This document shows positions 19,414 to 28,218 of a stretch of 64,000 nt of DNA, piece by piece (within the stretch, counting starts at the first letter, position 1; each line of letters opens with the position of its first letter). The translations under genes and the position numbers were made by a program. The stretch comes from Meiothermus sp. Pnk-1 (GTDB taxonomy: Bacteria > Deinococcota > Deinococci > Deinococcales > Thermaceae). Below the pieces are notes generated by a model that did not search any database, was not told the origin of the DNA, and saw nothing but the letters and a program-made list of their open reading frames with translations. The stretch is taken from the NCBI RefSeq assembly GCF_003226535.1, contig NZ_QKOB01000001.1, positions 186,001-250,000 of the forward strand, given 5' to 3'.

Positions 19414-21429
19414 ATGACCCCCGGCCTCCTCGGTGGACTCTCGCTGGTCGCTGCGCTCCTTTTCTCGCTGATCGGGCTGGGTTTGTCTGGCTTCGCCCAT
19501 TTCCAGCGGGACGGGCGCTACCTCGAGGCCGCCCGACGCACCTCGGGGCTGGCCCTGCTCGCGGCCCTGGTGGCCTTCGGGGCGCTCGAGTGGGCCTTGC
19601 TCAGCGATGATTTCAGCGTACGGTATGTGGCGGAGCACCACTCCAGCACCTCGCCCCTATGGGTCAAGCTGGTCACCCCCTGGGCGGCGCTCGAGGGCAG
19701 CATCCTGCTATGGGCTACCCTGCAAACCCTCTATACCTGGATCGTCTCCTGGCGGGTGCATACCCGCGCCCTTCCCGGGGGCAAAAACGGCCTCGATCCC
19801 TACCGCGCCCCTATCGCGCTGGGGGTGCTTTTCACCGTGCAGGTGTTCTTCTTCGCGGTGATGGTCTTTCTGGCCCATCCCTTCGACGCGGTGATCCCCC
19901 CGCCCACCGAGGGGCCAGGGCCTAACCCGCTCTTGCAAAACCACTGGATGATGGCGGTGCACCCGGTGCTGATGTACCTGGGCTTCGTAGGCTTCAGCGT
20001 GCCGTTTGCCTATGCGGTAGCGGCGATGGCCACCCGGCGCTACCAGAGCTGGGTGCACGAGACCCGCTGGTGGACCATGATCGCCTGGGGCTTCCTGACC
20101 GCGGGCAAGATGGCCGGGGCCTGGTGGAGCTACGAGGTGCTGGGTTGGGGCGGGTACTGGGCCTGGGACCCGGTGGAAAACGCCTCCTTCCTGCCCTGGT
20201 TGCTCGCCACGGCTTTCTTGCACACCTCCATGGTGCAGGAGCGGCGGGGACTGTTGCGAAGCTGGAACTTTGCATTGGTGATCCTGACCTTCGTCGCCAC
20301 CTTCTTCATGACCTTTCTGACCCGCTCGGGGGTCATCCAGTCGGTGCACGCGTTTGGTGAAGGGCCGGTGGGGCCGGTGTTTCTGGCCTTCTTGCTCTCG
20401 GTGGCGTTCGCCAGCTTTTACTTCCTCTCCCGAGTCTCCTCGGAGCTTCGCGATGCCGGGGAGGTGCGCCTTGTGAGCCGCGAAGGGGCCTTGCTGGGTG
20501 GGGCCATCCTCTTCACCGTGTTCACCTTCGTGGTGCTGGTCGGCACGGTCTGGCCGCTGGTGGTGGAGGCCCTGAGCGGGGCCAAGGTTTCCGTAGGGGC
20601 CCCCTTCTTCAACCAGATGGCGGCCCCCTTCGGGGTGTTCATGCTGACGCTGATGGGCATCGGGCCGGTATTGCCCTGGCGGCGGAGCAAGCCTGAGGCG
20701 GTGCGTAACCTGCAGATCCTGTTGGCGGTGCTGTTGATCGGCACGCTGGTGGGGTTGGCTCGGGGCTGGACCGTAGGGGTTTCGCTAGCGGTGGGGCTTT
20801 TCCTGTATAACCTGGCGGCGGTGGGGTTGATGGTGGACCAGGGGGTGCGCGAGCGGGCCAGATCGCTGGGCATTTCGGCGGCCCGAGCCCTGGCGGATCT
20901 CGCCCTCAGCAACAAGCGGCGCTTCGGCAGCCACATCGTTCACGTGGGGGTGGCGTTGGGCTGTCTGGCCATCGCCTTCAGCCAGGCCTACCGGGTAGAG
21001 GCGCAGAAGACCCTGCGCCTCGGGGAGACCTGGAAAGAGGTGGGGCTCGAGGTGCGGCTGATCGACCTGCGGCAGCTACAAGAACCCAACCGCCTGGCCA
21101 CCGTCGCGGTCTTGGAGGTGCGCGGCACCTCTCGTCAGGGCCTGTGGGCGGAAGGGCAGTACCGGCCCCGGCTCAACGTCTACCGGGCGATGAACCAGCC
21201 GTTGCCCTCCCCTGCGGTGAAGTACACCCCGGGCAACGATTACTACTTCATCCTTCAGCAGTTCGGCCAGGACGAGCGGGGGGTGTGGGCTACGGTGCGG
21301 GTGATCGTCACCCCGCTGGTGCTGTGGTTGTGGGTGGCGGGGATGATCGTGGTTTTGGGGACGCTCTACATCCTATGGCCTGCGGGCGTGCGGGCTTTGG
21401 CCAAGGCTCCCGGAGGGGCCACCGCGTGA
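19414..21429 (+). CDS. ccmF: Cytochrome c heme lyase subunit CcmF
   Basis: 671 residues with about 14-15 membrane helices. The WWD motif is GWGGYWAWDPVENASFLPWL, preceded and followed by the expected conserved histidines (EHHSSTSPLWV and AFLHTSMVQERRG). It is the core of the heme ligation complex with CcmH and CcmI. A short stretch after ccmE (19335-19413) contains no gene. The C-terminal about 110 residues form a periplasmic domain. It overlaps ccmG by 4 bp (GTGA). Confidence 0.95.
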   Translation: MTPGLLGGLSLVAALLFSLIGLGLSGFAHFQRDGRYLEAARRTSGLALLAALVAFGALEWALLSDDFSVRYVAEHHSSTSPLWVKLVTPWAALEGSILLWATLQTLYTWIVSWRVHTRALPGGKNGLDPYRAPIALGVLFTVQVFFFAVMVFLAHPFDAVIPPPTEGPGPNPLLQNHWMMAVHPVLMYLGFVGFSVPFAYAVAAMATRRYQSWVHETRWWTMIAWGFLTAGKMAGAWWSYEVLGWGGYWAWDPVENASFLPWLLATAFLHTSMVQERRGLLRSWNFALVILTFVATFFMTFLTRSGVIQSVHAFGEGPVGPVFLAFLLSVAFASFYFLSRVSSELRDAGEVRLVSREGALLGGAILFTVFTFVVLVGTVWPLVVEALSGAKVSVGAPFFNQMAAPFGVFMLTLMGIGPVLPWRRSKPEAVRNLQILLAVLLIGTLVGLARGWTVGVSLAVGLFLYNLAAVGLMVDQGVRERARSLGISAARALADLALSNKRRFGSHIVHVGVALGCLAIAFSQAYRVEAQKTLRLGETWKEVGLEVRLIDLRQLQEPNRLATVAVLEVRGTSRQGLWAEGQYRPRLNVYRAMNQPLPSPAVKYTPGNDYYFILQQFGQDERGVWATVRVIVTPLVLWLWVAGMIVVLGTLYILWPAGVRALAKAPGGATA

Positions 21430-21956
21430 AGCGCTTGTGGCCCTTCGCCCTGCTGGTCGGGTTGGGGGCGCTGTTGTTCTGGGGTTTGCGGCGGGGCGAC
21501 CCCGGTGCGCTGCCTTCGGTGTTGGTGGGAAAACCGGCCCCGGATTTTACCCTGCCCACCTTCGCTCCGTACCGAGCGGAGTGGGGGGAGCAGCTCCAGC
21601 TTTCCAAGTACCTGGGTCGAAAACCCATCCTGCTCAATCTATGGGCCAGTTGGTGCGTGCCCTGCCGTGACGAGGCCCCCCTGCTCGAGGCCGCCTGGCG
21701 GCGCTACAGAGACCGCCTGCTGATCCTGGGGGTGAACGTGCAGGATACCAACCCCGGGGCGGCCTTGGGGTTCATCCAAGAGTTCAGCCTCACCTTCCCC
21801 AGCGGCATCGACACAAACGGGCGGGTCTGGATCGACTATGGCGGCTACGGGGTGCCCGAGACCTTCTTGATCGGCAAAGACGGCAAGGTGCTTTACCGCC
21901 ACGCCGGGCCGCTGAGCCCGGCCACGCTCCAGGAGTTGTTGAGGAAGGTGCTATAG
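21426..21956 (+). CDS. ccmG: CcmG/DsbE-type periplasmic thioredoxin
   Basis: 176 residues: a membrane anchor (about 4-21) and a thioredoxin domain with NLWASWCVPCRDE (C77 and C80) and GVPETFLIGKDG carrying the cis-proline. It reduces the cysteines of the apocytochrome haem-binding site, taking electrons from CcdA. The start is GTG 21426, overlapping the ccmF stop. A longer frame opening inside ccmF is rejected. Confidence 0.93.
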   Translation: MKRLWPFALLVGLGALLFWGLRRGDPGALPSVLVGKPAPDFTLPTFAPYRAEWGEQLQLSKYLGRKPILLNLWASWCVPCRDEAPLLEAAWRRYRDRLLILGVNVQDTNPGAALGFIQEFSLTFPSGIDTNGRVWIDYGGYGVPETFLIGKDGKVLYRHAGPLSPATLQELLRKVL

Positions 21957-21959
21957 GGG

Positions 21960-22457
21960 ATGGCGCAACGCCAAACGCCAAACGCTAAACGCCGGATACC
22001 AGGGGTCATTTTGATGGCGTATTGCCTCTGGCTCCTGGGATCGGCCTTCGCCCAACCCGCTGCCAACACCCCACCCCCCGATTTTTCGCCCCGGGTCTTC
22101 GAGATCGCCCGGGAACTGCGCTGCCCGGTCTGCCAGGGGGAATCGGTGGCGGAGTCCAACGCCGGGATCAGCCAGGAGATGCGCCGCATCATCGCCGAGC
22201 AGTTGGCCCAGGGCAAGACCAAGGAGCAGATCAAAGCCTACTTCGTAAGCCGCTATGGGCCCTGGATCCTCTACGAACCGCCCCGCTCCGGGCTCACCCT
22301 CTGGGTCTGGCTGGCCCCGCTGGTGGGGGTGGGGTTCATCGGGGCGGGCCTGTACTTTTACCTGCAATCCGCCCGGCGGCGCTTGCTCGAGGCGGGCGCG
22401 GCGGAGGTTTCCGAAGAGGAGCTGCGCCGCGCCGAAGCCGAACTCGACCGACCATGA
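21960..22457 (+). CDS. ccmH: CcmH (CycL) cytochrome c maturation oxidoreductase
   Basis: 165 residues: signal peptide, then a short helical domain with the redox motif LRCPVCQGESVAES (C55 and C58), then a membrane anchor LWVWLAPLVGVGFIGAGLYFYL and a cytosolic tail. It resolves the CcmG-apocytochrome disulfide and forms part of the heme lyase. A start at ATG 22014 would give a more typical signal peptide; the first 18 residues here are unusually basic and polar. It overlaps ccmI by 4 bp. Confidence 0.93.
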   Translation: MAQRQTPNAKRRIPGVILMAYCLWLLGSAFAQPAANTPPPDFSPRVFEIARELRCPVCQGESVAESNAGISQEMRRIIAEQLAQGKTKEQIKAYFVSRYGPWILYEPPRSGLTLWVWLAPLVGVGFIGAGLYFYLQSARRRLLEAGAAEVSEEELRRAEAELDRP

Positions 22458-23440
22458 CCCTGATCCTCGCCTTGCTAGTCTTGCTGGCCGCCATCGGCTA
22501 CGCGATGCTACCGTTGCGCCAGGCGGCTCGGCCTTTCCCCCCCAACCCCCGCCCCGAAGAACTCCAGGCCGAATTGCAGCTGCTCAAGGCCCAGGCTAAG
22601 GAGGCCGAGGGCGAAGAGCGCAAACGGCTTCTGTTGCAGATCGTGAAGTTGGAACGGGAAATTGGACCGCTTCCCGGCGAACTGCCTCCCCCGCGCCGGT
22701 TCCCTCCGGCGCTTTGGGGGGTGGCGGCGCTGGGGGTGATCGCGCTGGGGGTGGGCCTTTACGCCTTCACCCTGCCCCGGCTGCCCGGCGAGACCACGGT
22801 TACCGCCCGCTCCGAAGCACGGGAGTTGAAGCGGCTGGAGGAGAGGGCCAAGCAGGGTGGGCAGACGGGGGACTGGCTGGCTTTTGCACACAAGGCCTGG
22901 GAACTCCAGGACTTCGACCGGGCTGCACAAGCCTACGTTCGGGTGCTCCAGCAAGACCCCCGCAACGTCGAGGCGGTGCGGCGGGTGGGCATCCTGCTCT
23001 TTATGGGGGGCCGCCCACAGGAAGCGGTGCAGTTCCTCCAGATCGCCCTGCGCGCCGACCCCAAGGCCACCGAGGGCTGGCTTTTCCTGGGGAATGCTTA
23101 CTTCCAACTCGGCCAGCGCGAAGCGGCTATCCGGGCTTGGGAGAACTACCTGGCCAACGGCGGCGAGGCTCGAGAGCGCGTACAAAACCTCATCGCCACG
23201 GCCAAGGCCCAACAGAGCGCTCCCGGCGCGTCGGGGCAGCAGGTCTATCTGCAAAAGTGCGCCGCCTGCCACGGAGCGCAGGCCCAAGGGGGAGTCGGGC
23301 CCAAGCTGGCCGGAAACCCCATCGTCAAAGTGCCCCAGGCGGTCAGCGAGATCGTGAAGAACGGGCGGGGAAAGATGCCCGCGGTTTTGCTCAGCGACGA
23401 GGAGCTGAAAGCATTGCTGGAGTACTTGGGGGGTTTATGA
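22454..23440 (+). CDS. ccmI: CcmI-like TPR protein fused to a C-terminal cytochrome c domain
   Basis: 328 residues. Two membrane helices (about 1-20 and 84-104) flank a cytosolic helical linker. TPR-like repeats then run from about 135 to 240 (AFAHKAWELQDFDRAAQAYVR, LRADPKATEGWLFLGNAYFQ). This layout is CcmI, the apocytochrome chaperone. The last about 70 residues are a separate domain, QQVYLQKCAACHGAQAQGG followed by GRGKMPAVLLSDEELKALLEYL: a complete small cytochrome c with a CxxCH site and a methionine ligand. CcmI does not normally carry heme. It overlaps both ccmH and the Rieske gene by 4 bp. Confidence 0.88.
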   Translation: MTLILALLVLLAAIGYAMLPLRQAARPFPPNPRPEELQAELQLLKAQAKEAEGEERKRLLLQIVKLEREIGPLPGELPPPRRFPPALWGVAALGVIALGVGLYAFTLPRLPGETTVTARSEARELKRLEERAKQGGQTGDWLAFAHKAWELQDFDRAAQAYVRVLQQDPRNVEAVRRVGILLFMGGRPQEAVQFLQIALRADPKATEGWLFLGNAYFQLGQREAAIRAWENYLANGGEARERVQNLIATAKAQQSAPGASGQQVYLQKCAACHGAQAQGGVGPKLAGNPIVKVPQAVSEIVKNGRGKMPAVLLSDEELKALLEYLGGL

Positions 23441-24009
23441 AGCTCACCCGGCGCGACCTCATCTGGATCCTACCCAGCACGGCTACGGCAGGGTTTTTCG
23501 GCTGGTTCGCCCTGCGGGCCTATAACATCCAGCTCAGAAAAGCCGGGGTCGGCGCGCCGCAGTGGAAGGAGGGGCCGAGGCTCGAGGTGGCTAGGGTCTT
23601 TGCGCTGGCCCAGCCCTGGGATTTCCGCTACTTCGAGTACCCGGTCGCCATCGGGGCTGCCACGCGGCTGCTCGAGGCGGTGCTGATCCGGGTGCCCCAG
23701 CCGCAAGAAGGCGGTCTCACCGTGGGCGAGGCCCACTTCCTGGCCCTCTCGCGCATCTGCACCCACCAAGGCTGCACGGTGCGGTACGTGCCCGACCCCG
23801 AGGTGGGCTCCATCGCCTATAATTACCGCTCCGACCATCCCTTCCTGGGCTGCCCCTGTCATTTTGGGGCCTACGACCCCTTGCAGGCCGGGAAGGCCGT
23901 ATACGGCCCGCCGCGCTACCCATTGCCCCGGCTGCGCCTGGAAGAGGAAGCCGGGACGATCTATGTAGTCGGCCACGAGATTCCGCTACGCCCGGCGGAG
24001 GGAGGGTGA
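23437..24009 (+). CDS. Rieske iron-sulfur protein with Tat signal
   Basis: 190 residues. The N-terminus LTRRDLIWILPSTATAGFF is a twin-arginine signal that stays as an anchor helix. The 2Fe-2S ligands are C108 and H110 in ICTHQGC and C139 and H142 in GCPCHFGAYD, with C113 and C141 placed for the stabilising disulfide. It overlaps the last ccm gene by 4 bp, so it belongs to that operon. No cytochrome b gene follows. It may serve a bc-type complex encoded elsewhere or another Rieske-dependent enzyme. Confidence 0.9.
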   Translation: MKLTRRDLIWILPSTATAGFFGWFALRAYNIQLRKAGVGAPQWKEGPRLEVARVFALAQPWDFRYFEYPVAIGAATRLLEAVLIRVPQPQEGGLTVGEAHFLALSRICTHQGCTVRYVPDPEVGSIAYNYRSDHPFLGCPCHFGAYDPLQAGKAVYGPPRYPLPRLRLEEEAGTIYVVGHEIPLRPAEGG

Positions 24010-24022
24010 GGCGGTGGTGGCC

Positions 24023-25405
<1,383 letters not shown>

Positions 25406-25458
25406 TCACGATGCTCAAGTGAACCAAGCCCTGCGAGGGGAGCCCCTATACTAAACCC

Positions 25459-25842
25459 GTGCGTACCTTGTTGATCCTGGCCGTCCTGCTGGGGGGGCTT
25501 TACCTCTATGCCGAGAATTTTGGTCTGGCCATAGGCGCGCCGCCTTTCATCCCGGTTTATTACTGGAAGTACACTGGCACCGCCACCAAGCAGCTCCGGG
25601 TGAGCGGGATCGCCGATTCGGTCAAGATCATGCTCAGCGGCGGGCTATCCGAAGGTAGCGTGACCATCGAGCTTCGCCAGGGAGGACAGCTCGTTTCTAC
25701 GCCAAAGACCTACACCGGCACCTTCAAGGATCAGCTTCAGTACCGGGTGAGCCCGGGGCTTTACGACATCGTCTTCCGCATCGAGCGGGCCAAGGGCAGC
25801 GTCCGCTATGACTGGGTCTCGACTAAATTCGATCCCTACTAA
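25459..25842 (+). CDS. Exported protein of unknown function
   Basis: 127 residues, not recognised. A hydrophobic N-terminus (about 3-18) acts as signal peptide or anchor. The rest is predicted beta-rich, with a TGTATKQLRVSG strand and a closing VRYDWVSTKFDPY, so it may be a small periplasmic beta-sandwich. The start is GTG 25459 with TATACT 6 nt upstream, a leaderless layout. Divergent from tyrS across 89 bp. Confidence 0.7.
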   Translation: MRTLLILAVLLGGLYLYAENFGLAIGAPPFIPVYYWKYTGTATKQLRVSGIADSVKIMLSGGLSEGSVTIELRQGGQLVSTPKTYTGTFKDQLQYRVSPGLYDIVFRIERAKGSVRYDWVSTKFDPY

Positions 25843-25973
25843 ATGCTTGGGACCATGCGGGGTTTCCGTGCACCGCCCGTGTCATTACCGAGGGAGTCAG
25901 GGGAAAAACCTGGGCGTGCCCAGCCCACCCGCGGCGATTGCTAGAAGCCATCCTGTGTGGTAACCTTGGGGTT

Positions 25974-25996
25974 GGCTTGCCCGAAACGGGCGCAAG
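25974..25996 (+). promoter_or_regulatory. Inverted repeat in the rpsT leader
   Basis: GCTTGCCCG and CGGGCGCAAG flank AAA, pairing with one bulged base, 22 bp before the rpsT start. It could be a leader hairpin for autoregulation of ribosomal protein synthesis. No known S20 binding structure is recognised. Confidence 0.3.
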
Positions 25997-26017
25997 AAAG
26001 CAAACTCTGGGAGGAGC

Positions 26018-26308
26018 ATGGCACAGAAAAAAACCACCCGTAATCCCTCGGCGATGAAGCGCCACCGTCAGTCTCTCAAGCGGCGGGCGGCCAACCGTTC
26101 CAAGAAGTCCACGATCAAGACCATCAGCAAGAAGGCCGTAGCCCTGGCTCAGCAGGGCAATGCCGAAGAAGCCACCAAGTTTCTACGCCTGGCCGAGAGC
26201 CTGATTGACAAAGCTGCCAAGGGCTCCACCTTGCACAAGCGCGCCGCCAGCCGCAAGAAGTCCCGCTTGGCCAGGAGCGTGCACAAGCTCCTCAGCGCTT
26301 CGGCGTAG
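26018..26308 (+). CDS. rpsT: Ribosomal protein bS20
   Basis: 96 residues, lysine- and arginine-rich. The N-terminal stretch ends in [20 protein letters not shown], the S20 signature, followed by the long helical hairpin and [18 protein letters not shown]. It binds 16S rRNA early in 30S assembly. GGGAGGAGC precedes the ATG. The bTHX gene follows after 19 bp and a terminator closes the unit. Confidence 0.97.
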   Translation: MAQKKTTRNPSAMKRHRQSLKRRAANRSKKSTIKTISKKAVALAQQGNAEEATKFLRLAESLIDKAAKGSTLHKRAASRKKSRLARSVHKLLSASA

Positions 26309-26327
26309 CAACCTGTAGGGGTGAAGG

Positions 26328-26408
26328 ATGGGCAAGGGAGATCGTCGCACTCGTCGAGGCAAGATCTGGCGCGGTAGCTACGGCAAATACCGCCCCCGCA
26401 AGAAGTAG
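26328..26408 (+). CDS. Ribosomal protein bTHX
   Basis: 26 residues: a basic mini-protein beginning MGKGDRRTRRGKIWRG and ending YGKYRPRKK. This matches the Thermus Thx protein that sits in a cavity at the top of the 30S head and stabilises the ribosome at high temperature. It follows rpsT by 19 bp with GTGAAGG as ribosome site and is followed by an intrinsic terminator. Confidence 0.95.
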   Translation: MGKGDRRTRRGKIWRGSYGKYRPRKK

Positions 26409-26431
26409 CCGCGAATACGGGAGTTTCGCAG

Positions 26432-26462
26432 CCCCCATCCTGGATAAGGATGGGGGTTTTTA
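26432..26462 (+). terminator. Intrinsic terminator after rpsT-bTHX
   Basis: CCCCCATCC (26432-26440) pairs perfectly with GGATGGGGG (26448-26456) and is followed by TTTTTAG. It lies 24 bp after the bTHX stop. Confidence 0.92.
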
Positions 26463-26522
26463 GGGGAGGGAGCCCCGGCGTGAGTAAAACCTCAGGCCCC
26501 AGAAGCCAAGTCACCCGTGCCC

Positions 26523-27296
26523 TCAGCGAACCGTGCCGCTGTGTTCGGCTTCTTCCTCCCACAGCAAGTCCCGCAGCAGCCAGCCTTTGCCGGGCGGGGC
26601 GATTTCGCCTTTGCGGATGCTCTGGATCAGGTAACGGCGCACCAGGCCGATACTGTAGCCGCTCTGGACTATTTCCCCTAGATTGCGGCTGCCGTCGAGG
26701 TGAACGGTGATGTCGTCAGGGTGGGGGGCTTGCCCGGCCAGCGTGCGGCGGGCGGTAGGGTGGCGGATACGCAGCCCGAACCAGGCGTATTTGCGCAGGG
26801 GCATCAGGTCGCCCTCGCGCAGACCGCGCCAGGCTCGTTCGGCTGCGATGATGAGCGGAACCTCCCAGATCTTGGCGGCCCCTCGGATACTCTTTCCACC
26901 TATGAAGAGCCCATAGGGCTCAGAGGCCCGCAAAGCCTCCAACACCCGGCTGGGCGAGTCGAAAAGCTGGCGGAAGCGGGTCCACTCGTCGTAAAGGCGC
27001 GCCCATTCGCCGATCAGGGCTTTGAAGCGCAGCGCAGGCGGTGGCGCCGAGTCGCCGTGGCCAGCGGGCGCTGCGCTGGTGAAGCGGAACCAGCCCTCCT
27101 GAGGCTGCAACGGCAGGGTAGAGATGGCCTCCAGCCCCTCCCAGTCCAGAATGCCTCCGCCGGTAATCTCGCCCTCGAGGAAGTGTAAGTGCACCGGTAG
27201 GCCCCCTACCTCGAGGCGAAGCTCGCCCGAGCCGCGGTTCTCGTGGATCATCTCCAGCAGTTCTAGAAGCCCGATTGTTGCTAAGCTGCCTTCCAC
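26523..27296 (-). CDS. DUF4388 (PatA N-terminal-like) domain protein
   Basis: 257 residues. The first about 95 residues match the DUF4388 pattern: MEGSLATIGLLELLEMIHEN, then SGELRLEVGGLPVHLHFLEG and a glycine-rich turn. The domain is common in Deinococcus-Thermus, Myxococcus and cyanobacterial gliding or signalling proteins and its biochemical role is not settled. The remaining 160 residues contain a possible winged-helix-like end (LGEIVQSGYSIGLVRRYLIQ). It lies 12 bp after thrB. Confidence 0.7.
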   Translation of the reverse strand: MEGSLATIGLLELLEMIHENRGSGELRLEVGGLPVHLHFLEGEITGGGILDWEGLEAISTLPLQPQEGWFRFTSAAPAGHGDSAPPPALRFKALIGEWARLYDEWTRFRQLFDSPSRVLEALRASEPYGLFIGGKSIRGAAKIWEVPLIIAAERAWRGLREGDLMPLRKYAWFGLRIRHPTARRTLAGQAPHPDDITVHLDGSRNLGEIVQSGYSIGLVRRYLIQSIRKGEIAPPGKGWLLRDLLWEEEAEHSGTVR

Positions 27297-27308
27297 AGGT
27301 GGCCTTCT

Positions 27309-28181
27309 TTAGCGTTCCTCCCGGTATCCTTCGCCCAGGCCCAGGACTAGGGTTTTCCCCTGGGTACCAACATACTCCAACAGCGCCTCCCGCAGGGCCG
27401 CAACTGCACTTTGAGGGGCGAGGGCGGCCAGGGTTGGTCCGGCCCCACCGACGAAGGCCGCCAACGCCCCGGCCTGGTAGGCCCGCTCTAAGGCGGCCTC
27501 GAGCCCCGGCATGAGCTGGGCCCGGTAAGGTTGGTGGAGCCGGTCCCGTGCGGCCTCGCGCAGAGCATCCAGGCGTCCTGAAAAGAGCGCCGCAGGCCAC
27601 AAAGCAGCCCGGGCCAGGTTGAAGACCGCATCGGCATGAGGTATCGCTGGGGGCAGGGCGGCCCGCGCGAGGGGGGTTGGAACCTCGTAGGCGGGAATCC
27701 CCAGCACGAACCTCAGGCCCTTGGGGGAGGGTAGGGGTAGGGCCAAAGGGGGATCGGCCAAGGCCGCTACAAAGCCGCCGTAAACCGCCGGGGCTACGTT
27801 GTCGGGGTGACCTTCGAGCTGGGCCGTCACCCGGAACACCCCGTCCTTGCCCAGCCTGCCCCCCGAGAAGCGATCGGCCAGGGCCGCGCCCGCTACCAAC
27901 GCCGCCGAGCTCGAGCCCATCCCCCGCGCGAGCGGGATCGGGTTGTAGGCCCTGATAGCGATGGCCGGAGGGGGTTCCCCGATCTCGGCCCAGGCCGCGC
28001 GGTAGGCCTGGTGGATCAGGTTATCAGGGTGAGGGGGCACACTCCCCTCGCCCTCGTAGAAAAAGGAGTCCTGCGCGGCAAGGCGGGCTTCGACCTCCAG
28101 ATATAGGTCCAGGGCCACCCCCAAAGCATCGAAGCCAGAGCCCAGGTTGGCCAAAGTTGCGGGAACGTACAGGCGCACCAC
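27309..28181 (-). CDS. thrB: Homoserine kinase
   Basis: 290-residue GHMP kinase phosphorylating homoserine for threonine synthesis. LARGMGSSSAALVAG is the ATP-binding motif, and the N-terminal PATLANLGSGFDALGVAL and C-terminal AFVGGAGPTLAALAP complete the family pattern. The start is GTG 28181 with TATAAT (28190-28195) 8 nt upstream and TTAGCA 17 bp further, so the mRNA is probably leaderless. thrC and hom are not adjacent. Confidence 0.92.
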   Translation of the reverse strand: MVRLYVPATLANLGSGFDALGVALDLYLEVEARLAAQDSFFYEGEGSVPPHPDNLIHQAYRAAWAEIGEPPPAIAIRAYNPIPLARGMGSSSAALVAGAALADRFSGGRLGKDGVFRVTAQLEGHPDNVAPAVYGGFVAALADPPLALPLPSPKGLRFVLGIPAYEVPTPLARAALPPAIPHADAVFNLARAALWPAALFSGRLDALREAARDRLHQPYRAQLMPGLEAALERAYQAGALAAFVGGAGPTLAALAPQSAVAALREALLEYVGTQGKTLVLGLGEGYREER

Positions 28182-28189
28182 TGCGGCGA

Positions 28190-28218
28190 ATTATACCGGA
28201 GTGTGACCGGTCTGCTAA
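28190..28218 (-). promoter_or_regulatory. Promoter of thrB
   Basis: On the minus strand TTAGCA (28213-28218), 17-bp spacer, TATAAT (28190-28195). Transcription would begin at or just before the GTG start at 28181. Confidence 0.65.
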
